This document shows, one piece after another, positions 11,534 to 22,365 of a DNA stretch of 64,000 nt (position 1 is the first letter of the stretch; every line of letters begins with the position of its first letter). Where the stretch lies: assembly GCA_026873275.1 (NCBI GenBank), contig JANTUC010000005.1:2046001-2110000 (forward strand), in the 5' to 3' direction. The notes beneath the pieces are model-generated. The model saw only the letters and a list, made by a program, of their open reading frames with translations, had not been told where the DNA came from and ran no database searches. The DNA is from Pseudopithomyces maydicus. Its lineage: Eukaryota > Ascomycota > Dothideomycetes > Pleosporales > Didymosphaeriaceae. Made by a program: the position numbers and the translations under genes.

Positions 11534-14500
11534 ATGGACTCGTGCAAAACGGAAGAGATGACTGACACATACAACTCCCTTTCAAATTCGTGGGAGCTCC
11601 ATGTATTTGTTTCCTTAGCTTTGTTCCCTCTATTTTCCACTTGGTGGCTGATCAGCGCTTTTATCCAAAGACGATGGACGCCCACTGCCCGGGGTGGTCA
11701 ACCCCCCGTTAATCGGAATATCCGACCTCCCGCCGACCAGGATGCTGGACCATCAAACCGTGGACAGGATGAGCAGAGAGATTTATATGCTGCGCAGAAA
11801 AGTCTAGAACTCAGGGTGACAGCTGCGCTGCATGATATCAAGGAACAACAGGATCAGATGGGTATCGATACCAGGAAAAACGCAAGCGACGACTACCGTA
11901 CGCTGAAGAACGATTATAGGGCAATGATGGATGATTTGGAAAGAGATATAGTAACTCGTATAAACAAAGTGGTGCGGGATCAGGACCAAAAAGTTCAAGA
12001 TCAGGACAAAAAGGTTCGGGATCAGGATGAAAGGGTTCGAGCTATGTTCAGAATACAAACCGAGAACCTAGACAATACAATTGACAAGCAAAACCAGCGC
12101 ATCGGGATCTTGCAAACGAATCAAGATGCAGTAGATGGTAAGGTTCGGGAGATGATCGACGCAGCTGCGGAGAGCGCAGAAAAGAAGTTCAGATCTGATC
12201 TAAAAGATGGTCTCCAGACGCAGAAGACTGAGATGAATGACGTCTTTCAGGCGCAGCATGCGGAGCATTTGAAGGCACTCGAGGACCAGGCGAAGAAGAA
12301 CACCGTACTTGGAGATGAGATGGGCGTTCTTCAATCGACGGTCAAGAATCAAGAAGCTCAGATTGCAGACGCATCTAAAGCCCACGAGCAACTTAAGGAG
12401 GACCAGAAGAAGCAGATGAAGGCAGTTCAAGACAAGCACAGCGCTGAAATTGCCGCTCTTCGGAGTGAACGGGCCGCTGACACGGCTGCCATCAACGAGA
12501 ATATTCAGGCCTTCAAAGAACAGCTCGGAGCCACTCGCGAAGAGTTCCAGAACCAAATTGAGAAAGAACGTAGTGATCATGCAGCAGTGATCGCCACTGT
12601 TCGCGAGCAGGCTTCACAGGCCCAGAAGGATCGAAAGGAATTCGAGAAGAATATCACCGAAAGGACCGCACTCTATGAACAAGACCTTGAAGATGTAAGA
12701 AAGGAGCGAGAGGCTGATCGAACTGAGTTCCGAGAACAGAGACAGAAGATGCGTGAAGAGTACGAAGAAACGATTGTCACTCTTTGTAAAGAGGCTTCAC
12801 AGGAGGCCCTGAAGGCTCAAAAAGGATTCGAGAAGAGTATCACCGAAAAGACCGCACTTTATGAGGAACAGCTTAAAACTGTAAGAACGCAGCAGGACGC
12901 CGATCGAACTGAGTTCCAGAATCAGTTGAAGCGGGTACATGACGAGCACGTAGAAGAGATGAACACTCTTCGTGAGGAGTATTCACAGGAGGTCCAGAGG
13001 GTTCGAGAAGACTATAATGTCGATGTGAATGCACTCAAAGAAGACTTTAGAGCTGTAAGAAAGGAGCAGGAGGCCGATCGAACTGATATCCAGAAACAGT
13101 TGAAGCAGGTACATGACGAGCAGGCAGAAGAGCTTGACACTATTCGTAACCAGGTTTCACAGGAGATCCAGAAGGTTCGACAGGATAATAGGAATGCACT
13201 CGATGAAGAACTTGATGGTGTAAGAAAGCAGCAGGACGCCGATCGAACAAAATTCCAGCAACAGTTTAAGCAGTTACATGACGATCACGCAGCAACGATT
13301 GCCGCTTTTGTAGCCGGCCATAATTCCGAGATTAAGAAAATCAGGGATGAATTCGATAATAGATTATCTGCAGTTGATGAACAATCAAAGGCCCTCAAGG
13401 AACAGCTGGATCTCGATCGCCGAGAATTTGGGAAACATGTTGAAGACATACGTAAGGAGCAAGCAACAGAGATTGAATCTCTTCGCAAGGAGACTTCTTT
13501 ACAGGCCCAGCGAGTCAGCAATGAAATCGAACAGATTAGAACCGAAGCGAATGCAGCCAATGAGGGACTGCAAGTCGTTGAGGGGCAATTGGCTGCCACT
13601 CGTAAGGATATTCAGGGACAGGCTAATGCACGTGAAAAGCTCGCAGCAGACCTCACCACTCTCCGTCAGGAAGTAGCTACGAACGAAGAGAATAGAGAGA
13701 ACAGCGAAAAGAAGGCAGCCGAGACTAATGCTACCAAGGCAGAATTAGACGCCATGCTCGTCAAGATTGAGGAAACGTTTGAGAGTGTGAGAAAGACCGA
13801 AGTTCAAAATCAACAGATTGAAAACACAGCCATCCGCAACGAAATTGTCAAGATGAAACAGGAACATAGTGAATTCGAGAAGAAGGTGAAATATGGATTC
13901 GACAATGGTGATGACTTCCAGAAAAAGAACTTTAATGACTTGAAGAAAGAGATGAACAAATTTTACAAGCTCATAAACGACGCTCGACAAAACTTTTCGG
14001 ATTCAAATGCTTCTCAAGGCAAGGAGTATGATAATCTAGTAGATGCAGTGCATAACCTCGAAAAGAAGGTAAAACAGGAATTCGACCATATTGATGATTT
14101 GCAGAAGGAAGAATTCAATGAGTTAAAGAAAGACGTGAGCAAATTCCGCAAGTTCATAGACGACTCTCGGCAAAACGTTGCGGATTCAAATGCTTCTCAA
14201 GACCAAGATTATAATGATCTGGTAGATGCAGTGCAAAATCTAGAGAAGAAGATTGAGGAGGTGGAAAAGGGATCAAGCAATATTGATGACTTGCAGCAGA
14301 ACTTTGATACCCTGAAGAGAGACGTGGGCAATGCTCTCAAATTAGCAGAGGACTCTCGGCAAAATGTTTTGCTTTCAAATACTTCCCAAGGACAAGAGTA
14401 TAATGATCTGGTAGATACATTGGCAAAGCGCGAAGAAGAAACAGCCAAGGAGCTCCGCACACTACAAACCGAAGTCTCCCAATTGAAGTCGGGTCGTGAA

Positions 14501-16228
14501 CAAGATCGTGATAAAACATCAAAGATTGAAGCAACCACTAGTTCTCTGAAGAATGATGTGGAAGGAATTCAATCGAATCACAAGAATATCGATAAAAAGA
14601 TTTCTGAGATCGAGGTTACGACTTCGTCGCTCAAGAGCGACACAGAAAAATTGAAGTCCGATGGCGAAGGCTCTGGCGCTAAAGTCGCTGAATTTGACAC
14701 GAATATTGGCAAGCTCGTGGCAGAAATCAATAACGTGAAGTCGAAGCACGAGATAGACGTTCTCGAAGTCAGCTCTACGATTCACGAAATGGCAGAGACG
14801 CTGGGTAGCGGCCTGAAAAAACTGCGATCTGATCAAAATGAAACTCACAGCCAAGTCAAGCAACTCAAAAACACAACTGAAACTTTGACTAAAGATGCAA
14901 AGCAGTCGCAAATGAACCAAACCTCTCGACTGGATGAGCTCGATGAAGATCGCAAGACCGCATCTACAAGATTGGATACCCTTGAGACAAGCGTCAAAGG
15001 CTTAGATGATATCGGCAAGAAGCTGCAAGAGGCAACATCTGGCCTTGAAACAAAGGCAAACGATTCGAAGAAAGAGCTCGATGAAGTTCGATCTCAGGTA
15101 AAGGCCAAGGCTGATGAAAAGAATCTCGACAAGACCATCTCTGATCTCAAAGAAGAGATCAGAGGCTCTGTTACAAGCGATCTAGATGCTATTCGAACTC
15201 AGATCACTACTGACAGCAGGACTGTCAAAGATGATGTATCTGCTCTCGAAGAAAAGGTCACTAACATTGGGAATGACTACAAAGAAATACAGTCTCAAAT
15301 CAAGGCCAAGGTTGAAAGCGATTCAGTCGAAAAAACCGTTTCTGACCTTACAGAAAAGATTGACAACTTGTCGGGACTCGGAAAAGAAGTCGAAGAGATT
15401 AAGTCTCAGATAGAGAACAAGGCCAACGTTGACGCGGCAACATCGGCCAATCTTCAAGGAGAGTTTAACAACATGATACAGTCGCATAATAACGTCAACA
15501 ACAACTTTGAACTCATGCAAAATGACTATGGGAGCTTCCGTCAATGGGCCGAGGGCCAGATCAAGACTAGTACTGTTTTCAAGGATAAGGTTAATGAGCA
15601 GTTGCTACATATTAACAACAGAGTGCAAGAAAACAACACTCTCCATCAGGCCGCCGGGAAAAGATTCCGCGGTGTCGATGCTAGACTAGACAGTCAAATG
15701 GAAGATTGGAACAAGTGGAAAGAGGCCACCAGCCGTGGAATCAAGCAGTCTATCCACGACAGCATCGACGCCAAGCTGAAAAACGTCTCAAAGAAACAGG
15801 ATACCATAGAATCGACTCCTGCGACTCCTATCGAGGATCCAGAATCAAGAAAACAGGAAGGTCAGATCATCGATCCCCCCTCCCAGGTGCAAAAGGATCA
15901 TACCCCCGAGGCCTCTACAGGCCAAGGTGGGGAAGCTTCAACACCCACCGTATCAGGAGTAGCGGATTCGAGATGGGGCCCAGCCTCCACCGATACGCCT
16001 GAGGCGTCCCAAACGCCGGACAGAGGACGATTGGACAGCCAGTCATCCCGTGGAAACAACAACAATCGGGGTGGCAATCTCAGCCGGGGCGGAAGTGGAC
16101 ATCGTAGTGGAAGTGGGCACCGTGGTGGAAGCGGGCACCGTGGTGGGAGCCAGCACCGCGGTGGAAATCAAAACCGGGGAGGAGGCAGAGGCAGAGGGAA
16201 TAACAATAGCGGTCGAGGTGGTTTCTAA
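11534..16228 (+). CDS. Membrane-anchored giant coiled-coil protein with RGG-type tail, unknown function
   Basis: Not recognised as any named family. One uninterrupted 1564-codon frame. Residues about 24-46 form a single hydrophobic helix (HVFVSLALFPLFSTWWLISAFI) followed by RR and a Pro/Gly-rich linker. This suggests a signal-anchor with a short lumenal or external N-terminus and a cytoplasmic body. Residues about 85-1460 are almost pure charged coiled coil rich in E, K, Q, D and R. Inside are three exact heptads (VRDQDQK type, about 147-167), a 55-62-residue repeat marked by ADRTEF at about 395-580, and three copies of a roughly 60-residue unit marked by RQN..(D/L)SN(A/T)SQ and YNDLVD at about 785-965. 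The tail (1500-1564) is Gly/Arg/Asn-rich with GSGHRG repeats and RGG, often an RNA-binding or phase-separating sequence. Base composition is more AT-rich than neighbouring conserved genes. It could be a tether or scaffold; similarity to myosin-like or SMC proteins would be only compositional. Confidence 0.85.
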   Translation: MDSCKTEEMTDTYNSLSNSWELHVFVSLALFPLFSTWWLISAFIQRRWTPTARGGQPPVNRNIRPPADQDAGPSNRGQDEQRDLYAAQKSLELRVTAALHDIKEQQDQMGIDTRKNASDDYRTLKNDYRAMMDDLERDIVTRINKVVRDQDQKVQDQDKKVRDQDERVRAMFRIQTENLDNTIDKQNQRIGILQTNQDAVDGKVREMIDAAAESAEKKFRSDLKDGLQTQKTEMNDVFQAQHAEHLKALEDQAKKNTVLGDEMGVLQSTVKNQEAQIADASKAHEQLKEDQKKQMKAVQDKHSAEIAALRSERAADTAAINENIQAFKEQLGATREEFQNQIEKERSDHAAVIATVREQASQAQKDRKEFEKNITERTALYEQDLEDVRKEREADRTEFREQRQKMREEYEETIVTLCKEASQEALKAQKGFEKSITEKTALYEEQLKTVRTQQDADRTEFQNQLKRVHDEHVEEMNTLREEYSQEVQRVREDYNVDVNALKEDFRAVRKEQEADRTDIQKQLKQVHDEQAEELDTIRNQVSQEIQKVRQDNRNALDEELDGVRKQQDADRTKFQQQFKQLHDDHAATIAAFVAGHNSEIKKIRDEFDNRLSAVDEQSKALKEQLDLDRREFGKHVEDIRKEQATEIESLRKETSLQAQRVSNEIEQIRTEANAANEGLQVVEGQLAATRKDIQGQANAREKLAADLTTLRQEVATNEENRENSEKKAAETNATKAELDAMLVKIEETFESVRKTEVQNQQIENTAIRNEIVKMKQEHSEFEKKVKYGFDNGDDFQKKNFNDLKKEMNKFYKLINDARQNFSDSNASQGKEYDNLVDAVHNLEKKVKQEFDHIDDLQKEEFNELKKDVSKFRKFIDDSRQNVADSNASQDQDYNDLVDAVQNLEKKIEEVEKGSSNIDDLQQNFDTLKRDVGNALKLAEDSRQNVLLSNTSQGQEYNDLVDTLAKREEETAKELRTLQTEVSQLKSGREQDRDKTSKIEATTSSLKNDVEGIQSNHKNIDKKISEIEVTTSSLKSDTEKLKSDGEGSGAKVAEFDTNIGKLVAEINNVKSKHEIDVLEVSSTIHEMAETLGSGLKKLRSDQNETHSQVKQLKNTTETLTKDAKQSQMNQTSRLDELDEDRKTASTRLDTLETSVKGLDDIGKKLQEATSGLETKANDSKKELDEVRSQVKAKADEKNLDKTISDLKEEIRGSVTSDLDAIRTQITTDSRTVKDDVSALEEKVTNIGNDYKEIQSQIKAKVESDSVEKTVSDLTEKIDNLSGLGKEVEEIKSQIENKANVDAATSANLQGEFNNMIQSHNNVNNNFELMQNDYGSFRQWAEGQIKTSTVFKDKVNEQLLHINNRVQENNTLHQAAGKRFRGVDARLDSQMEDWNKWKEATSRGIKQSIHDSIDAKLKNVSKKQDTIESTPATPIEDPESRKQEGQIIDPPSQVQKDHTPEASTGQGGEASTPTVSGVADSRWGPASTDTPEASQTPDRGRLDSQSSRGNNNNRGGNLSRGGSGHRSGSGHRGGSGHRGGSQHRGGNQNRGGGRGRGNNNSGRGGF
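11972..12034 (+). repeat. 21-bp tandem repeat encoding exact heptads
   Basis: Three adjacent 21-bp copies encode VRDQDQK, VQDQDKK and VRDQDER, followed by a partial fourth (VRA). Each unit is exactly one coiled-coil heptad, so gain or loss of units would lengthen the rod without breaking its register. Seen directly in the sequence. Confidence 0.85.
16091..16180 (+). repeat. 18-bp tandem repeat encoding GSGHRG-type hexapeptides
   Basis: Five consecutive hexapeptide units (GSGHRS, GSGHRG, GSGHRG, GSQHRG, GNQNRG) in the C-terminal tail of the coiled-coil protein. Codon-level similarity shows recent tandem duplication. The units alternate Gly with His/Arg and run into GGGRGRG, a typical RGG-box composition. 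Confidence 0.85.
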
Positions 16229-17970
16229 GGCGATGGAGGTGGTGGCTGGCAACAAGGATGATGCTACAAGGTGGGTAGCTGGATCGGACTGAGTTGAAGA
16301 ACGTAGCTCTTCTTTAGGGAGCAAAGGCGTCATCGGCCAAGATACAGGTCTGTGGTACGGTATATCTAAGCTCAAGGAGACAGTCATCACTCCCTCGAGG
16401 CAAGTCCCAGGTAAGAAGCCCCACATGAATATGCAGATGCAAAAGCGTGATCGAGAATGCATAGGTAAGTTCATGAGAATCCCTGTGGAGATGTAGTACT
16501 AAAACCCCAGAGTAGGACTATCTCGAGACAGAATGAGCTGTTGCAAGAGGGGTGGGCTTTAAGTTGAGTTGGTATACTTGATGATTTTTTAAATTTTTTT
16601 AGTTTTCCTTTGATAGTTTTGAAATTACTCAGTTCTTGGCTACCCCCGAAGTCTACAAAGTGATGTACAGGAAAAGAGGAAGACGGGAGATACACTGCGG
16701 GGCTTTAGGATACTTGCTCCCGGCCCACGCCGCAAGTTTGCGTCGCTGGCTCTTTGCATCGGCAACTACCGAGCTCCGTTCGATAGATTCTAAACCCCAG
16801 AAAACATATGGTAACCAATCAATATATTGCACGACCTGTGAACTCGATTATCGAAGCACGCGCATCAAATAGTTGCGTTTCAATTGTGTGATCAAGGCGT
16901 GGGGCGGGTCCGCGCATCCCCTTCCCAGGACGGAGATTCACCCGTAAGCGCCCGCTGCCATAAGCGCTGTGAACGGTGTATGTAATCCGAAGCAACACGT
17001 TTTGTACAACGTCCCCCGAGTTCGCGTCTTACATGATATGGCCCCCCAGTTTTCCTCCGGGACCCAGACTCTGGCGAAGAAGAAATAACGCAAGCAAAGG
17101 GGCGAGAGAAGGCAATTGTTGCGATTGAGGATATGATTTTCCACCTCTGGTTCATACGAGGTACCTTTCTTCTTCATGTGAAGGCAAACTGCTCGCCTTG
17201 CACCGCCACGTAGATCCACCTAGAACTCGGCCACCCACCAGTATGTACCTACTTGGGTACAGCCCGCCGTTCCGCAGCCGCCCGCGCGTCCACGCGGCGC
17301 CACACCTTATCGTGACACAGAATCCTGCCTGCACTGTAGGTACACGATCAGGGGCAGGCGAAAGGAAGGGGCGCAGTGGGCGCGATGCGGGGACGGATTG
17401 CGCAATTCTATTCTGAAACGGATGCGCCTTACGTGTGCGTGTGGCTAGATGGCTTTGTTTGTATCTATGTACGTGTGTGTGTATGTATAGATCGTTGTAT
17501 GGCTGCCGTGAGCCTCTGCTGTGGCGAGATCCCACAGGGCGCGAGGCAAAACAGAAAAGGAAACAGAAGGAACGGGTATCGTTTGAGGAAAGGAGGAAGA
17601 GCCGAGGAAGAAGCGTGAAACAGCCATGATGCGTGAAGGAACAAGCAAAACTATATGCATACAAATTGTCCCGAGGGATCGAGACAGAAAACAAATGTAT
17701 CCCAAAGGCGGGAAAGAAAGTGTGACCGTTACCGCCCGACGCATAACCCATAGTTCCGTAATTCGTGCAGAATTCCTCTTTCCAAAATATGACAAGCGCC
17801 ACCTACTATGCAGCCCCCCCAATGCAAGGATTCCAGATAGACAAGTTGAAAAAAAATAATGAGTAAGGTGGAATACAGCTGGTGGCCTCGTGCACACGCA
17901 GCAAGAAAGTAAATGCGTACATCTTACAAGTACACCATGGCGATATGGAACAGAAAAAAATAAAAAAACA
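16229..17970. other. Intergenic region, 1.74 kb, no gene recognised
   Basis: This lies between the 3' ends of the convergent coiled-coil gene and the rhodopsin-like gene. It contains a T-rich tract near 16587-16610 and GT-rich sequence near 17430-17490. Open frames exist on both strands (for example 17152-17802 minus) but overlap each other and show no conserved protein features. Confidence 0.5.
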
Positions 17971-20216
17971 TTAAGAAAATCTTTGCACGATGATGCGAGG
18001 ACTACTCCGCGTGTCCTGCACCACAGGCATGAGTTGAGCGTCTTCCCAGCCGCTGCCCACCGGCTGCAACTCTGGGCTTTCGTCGATGGTGTCTTCCCGG
18101 CGGAACGCGCTCGGTGTGGGCGGACTCATAGGGCTGACGGGCGACATCTGGTCACGCCGCGAGGAGTTCTGGGGCGTCAGGATGCGCTTATTGCGCTGAC
18201 GTTGAGGGCTCGTGGGTATTGCAGGCGGGGGCGGGGGCGCCTTGTAGGTGTAAGGATTCGATTGTGGGAACGTCGATGGTTGGGCGGTGGGTGGTGTTGC
18301 AATGTAGTACGAGGGCACGGACTGCGGAGATGAGAAGGTCGAGCCTTGGGCAGTGGGAGGTGTTCTGACGTAGTACGATGGTATTGAGCTTCGTGCGTCG
18401 TGGACCGTGGGTAGGGGTGCTGGAATGGGCGCGGGAATGGCGGCCGATGTGGTGATTGCCATGGGCATGGATTCCATAGGTATTGATCGCAGAGGATCGT
18501 CGTTTATTAGTCTCTCTAAACTCGAAGAGGGTCGTGGAGGGAACATATATGGTGCGGTCGGTTTATCCAGCTCGATACTAGGTGATTGTGTTTGAGTCTC
18601 CACCATTCGATTACTGGGTGTATTATGCACTGGGGTGCCGAAAGTCGAGCGCGACCTTTCTGTCGTAGGTGTCGGAGTTTTGGGAAGTTGACGTGACATT
18701 TGCTGTTGTAAAGGTGAATATTGCTGTTGGGATGGGAAAAGGGAGAATCGCCGAGGAGGCTGTAGTCGATTTGGAGATGACACAGTATCACTGGGTCGTA
18801 CTCTAGCCAGTTCTGAGTTTGTTTCTTCTACCGCAGGCAATATTGATGAGCGAACGGGTGCCAAGGCTATTGAAGTAAGTAGAGGGTGGGATGCAGGGGA
18901 AAGGGCATGCGAGCTCGCTGTTTGTGGAGAATTGGCTTCGGTATTGTTCTTTTGATTTTGCGCGGGGATTTGAAGTCTTAGTCCTCTTTCGCTAGGACTT
19001 CGCGAGCTGCTTGCCGATGTGTTTGGTGGAGTGCTGAACCGAGGAGGCGTCAAAGGACTGATCGGTACAGGACTTGGTATCCGTGGTGAGACGTCCGGTG
19101 TCCTTCCGTATATCGAGGCGGTGAGCTGAGTAGTCTCTGCAGAATTATCATGTGCTCTTTTGTAACCCCGAAAGTACCCGGCAGAACAGCAGCCGTAGGA
19201 TGACTCCTCGTCGCTAGTGCCCCGTCTGCTTCGCGAAACCGACAACCTCCGTATACTCGATTCAGCTGTCTCAAAGAAGGGGCGCACATATGGTATGCAA
19301 GCTGTGATGATACTGAGGCAAGCTTGGATTTGCGTGGATAGCATTGGAATCCATAAGGTGAAAGACGGGTTGTCGTGTGGCGAGATTGGATATAAGTATA
19401 TCAAGCGAATGAGCGAAGTTCCGATGACCAGAATCCGCGGCGCAAAGCAAGCGATGACGGCAATTTTCGTCGAGATTTTGACTTTGAGGTACGCCACCAG
19501 GTTGATGCTGAGCATGACTATGGCAACGTCGCTGGTCATGTCGATTATGCAGTAGACGATCCAGAAGACTCCCTATGCCAGATGATTAGTACGAGCGGAA
19601 GGTTTGGATGGATGGATAAGCAATAGAACTATGATAAAACTTACAAGATTGTAGCAATGTAAGGTTAGTACCTCCCATGGTTTTGGAAGTCCGCATTGGA
19701 ACGCAACAGCGGCGAGCGAAGCTACTGTCCATATCAAGATGAATATACCAATGATCAAAACAGCCCTTCGTTGCCCCCGTTGATGATAGACGCCATAGAA
19801 GAAGGAAAGTAGTGATAGTTTAGCAAACCCAAGGGTTGAGATGTAGAAGAAGTCTGATGCATATAAAGCTTTTTGGATTTCATCAGCTTTTCTGAGAGTG
19901 AGAGGGCCGGAGACACCGAGACCGTGTGATGCGAGGATGAGCAGAGTGACGGAAAGACCAATAGCGAACACCTGGGAGACGTTAGGGGAATCGTCAATAG
20001 AAAATTGACTTTGGCTCAACATACTGTGGCAGCGAGGATGAACAAGTCGTCCGCGCCTACCCTCCTGCCCATTGCAAACTTGATACATTGTCGCACTAGG
20101 AACACGAGGACCGACGAACCCAGAGTCCCCCATGTTACAATGGTCAGGATGTTGCTCTTGTCCTCGATTGCGGTAGTGTTTGCTCGTTGGTATAGTGATG
20201 TTCTGGGTATGTTCAT
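17971..20216 (-). CDS. Fungal rhodopsin-type seven-helix integral membrane protein with long Pro/Ser-rich tail
   Basis: Three exons on the minus strand: 20216-20025, 19971-19645 and 19572-17971. The introns of 53 and 72 bp (GTATGT and GTAAGT donors) are both phase 0 and restore an unbroken seven-helix core. The core (about residues 23-310) matches the fungal rhodopsin-domain/SAT20 family, with motifs such as GADDLFILAAT, the QCGLPKPW segment, CIIDMTSDVAI and APRILVI. These proteins are PTH11-like plasma-membrane receptors of mostly unknown ligand. No Cys-rich CFEM domain is present. The remaining roughly 380 residues are a cytoplasmic tail rich in P, S, T and Q, with a repeated PSYY(V/I)xTPPTAQxSTF unit. 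Length is 706 aa. The start at 20216 (MNIPRTSLYQ) is chosen because the helix begins soon after; an in-frame ATG at 20237 is equally possible. Confidence 0.82.
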
Positions 20217-22365
20217 GTTGGTGAATGAAGAGAACATGCACCCATCGACCCGGCCCCAGACCAAGAAACAGAGGAAACAACAAAAGAAAAGTAAAAAAAG
20301 GAATACAGGTTTCAAGATAATACGGGTTGCTCGGAAGGCCGCATGTCGAGAGATGCAGCTGCCGCGGTACCAAGTTGGATGCGCGTTGTATGTATGCTAG
20401 GACTACGTCGTATGTTGGGTGAGGTGGAGTGAGCGTTGTGGGGGGCGCGGGAGGAAGAGGAAGATCGAACCTCGAGCGTCGGAGACCTTGCAACGGCCTC
20501 GTCATAACCAAAGTGGTGGCTCTGCGGAACGCATGTCATGCCGTAGCCCTTTCGGGTTCCCCAGCGCTCATGTCCTCCGCGCAGAGGCATAATTATCGTC
20601 AAGGCTGACCCAACACACCCTTTCGGCACACCAGCTGGGCTGTGCGGCAGACCGGGGGGAGGGAGGCGACGGGTATCTACAAGATAGCCGCGTCCAAGCC
20701 AGCACTGCCTGGCTCCCATAATAAGTCGCGTGCATGCAGTGTAATTCGTCGGGCCCAGCTAACTGGCTGCCTCTTTGGAGAGGAGCGTCAATTTTAGGGC
20801 TGAGGCACGCTGACACGCAGGTGAGGACCAGGGTCGCCGGTACTGGGGCGGAGGTCGGCCCTCTCGTAATGGAGCACTTTGGTCAGTGCATGGCATGAAC
20901 CGACGCATGGGTCAAGAGTATGTATGTACTCCGCAAGTGTGAAATGATGGGCATGCGACGTGTGTGTGATGGATGAGAGTTGCGCAGAGCACGCGGGTCA
21001 CGCTCCTCCCACTGTGATTCACGGCCAGATTGCAGTGACGATGCGACTCTGCGACTCTGCGTTCCACGCTATAGGGATTCCCAGGTAGCGCTTCCGCTCG
21101 TACAGGGCTTTATTGCTGCGCCGCCGGGTGCGCCCGTTCGCTTGGTGTTCTCAGCCATCCTCTCCTAGCCGCCGTTTTTTTAGCTGCGCGCCGAGGCTCT
21201 TGACGTCCCCAGAATACATACAAGCTGACCTCACCCTCGCTGTCAAGCGACGTAATCACCAAAACACGCTCGGTGCCTGACCATCAGAATTTCAAAAACG
21301 TTTGATTGAGTGTTGCGGAACTCGTTGCTCTCTTAGCATGACGTCAAACACCCGCGGTGGGGTGAACTGAAACACCAAGGGTGCCGTGTCGCGGGACGCC
21401 CTCGGCATCACAGCCATGCCACCCTCCACCTCATTTCCAGCACTTATCCGTCACAAAGCCTAGGAATTGAACATGAAAACTCTTCTCCTCTAGCACACGT
21501 GGCCCCAAAGAAACATGGTGGACAAGCTGCGGGGTTCCGATCCAAGCCAGGGACGCTGCGAATGCTGGCTTTCGAGAAGCGTGCTGACGGTTCGCCCAGT
21601 GAAAGGTGGCCCAGATACCGTGCAAAGAGCGCTCGGCCCAATCGTCTTTCCGGTGGCTTACTTACCCAAGATCGTAGGAGCACCCGCGACTGCAAGTTAC
21701 TAGGTATACCATTCAGCACCGATACCAATCATGTCTGCGTACAATAGTAGATGTGTGGATGAGCTTGTTTATTCGTGGGAACACCAATGATGGATGCCGT
21801 GGATCTTGACCGTGTAGGGGAATTGTTGTTGCGACCAATCCTTGTCCCCTCCCCTCCCCTGGCACTTCGGTCACCGACGCACTGGCTACAAATTCGACGA
21901 ATTTCTAGAATTATCGGAGAACCCCTCGATAAATGATTACGCCGCACATCGCTTATCACTCTGTGACAGGCATTGAGATATTTCACTGGACTCCGAACCG
22001 CTTGCGCGTCCATGCTGGGCATCTTGGACAGTATGCACCAATTTTGATTGACCCCAAGATGCTACGTTCAATCTTTGGCATGACAATATTTACTATGAAG
22101 ACGATGCGAGGTCCAGATAGGGCGGCGACGAGCCAGCAGCATGGTAGCCAGGTCATGGAAGCCCAGTTTCCCCTCACGCTGTACGCCCCCAATAAAGTTT
22201 CCCGTTGCTTCTCGGTGCCACCCGGCAGCTGCTGTTCCCAGCCTAGCCTCCTATCGCTTTCTTAAGATCCATCACCGTTACCAGGACCTGGCTTGCGCTC
22301 TTAGCCGAAGGCTCCGTTCCGCCCACGAACCTTAACTTCGTCTGGTCATTCGCAGCTGAACATTC
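20217..22365. other. Intergenic region, 2.15 kb, no gene recognised
   Basis: Contains the promoter of the minus-strand rhodopsin-like gene near 20220-20700. Further right is a GC-rich stretch with many small overlapping frames on both strands, none recognisable. A short (CCCCT)3 repeat lies at about 21846-21860. I see no transposon or RNA gene. Confidence 0.45.
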
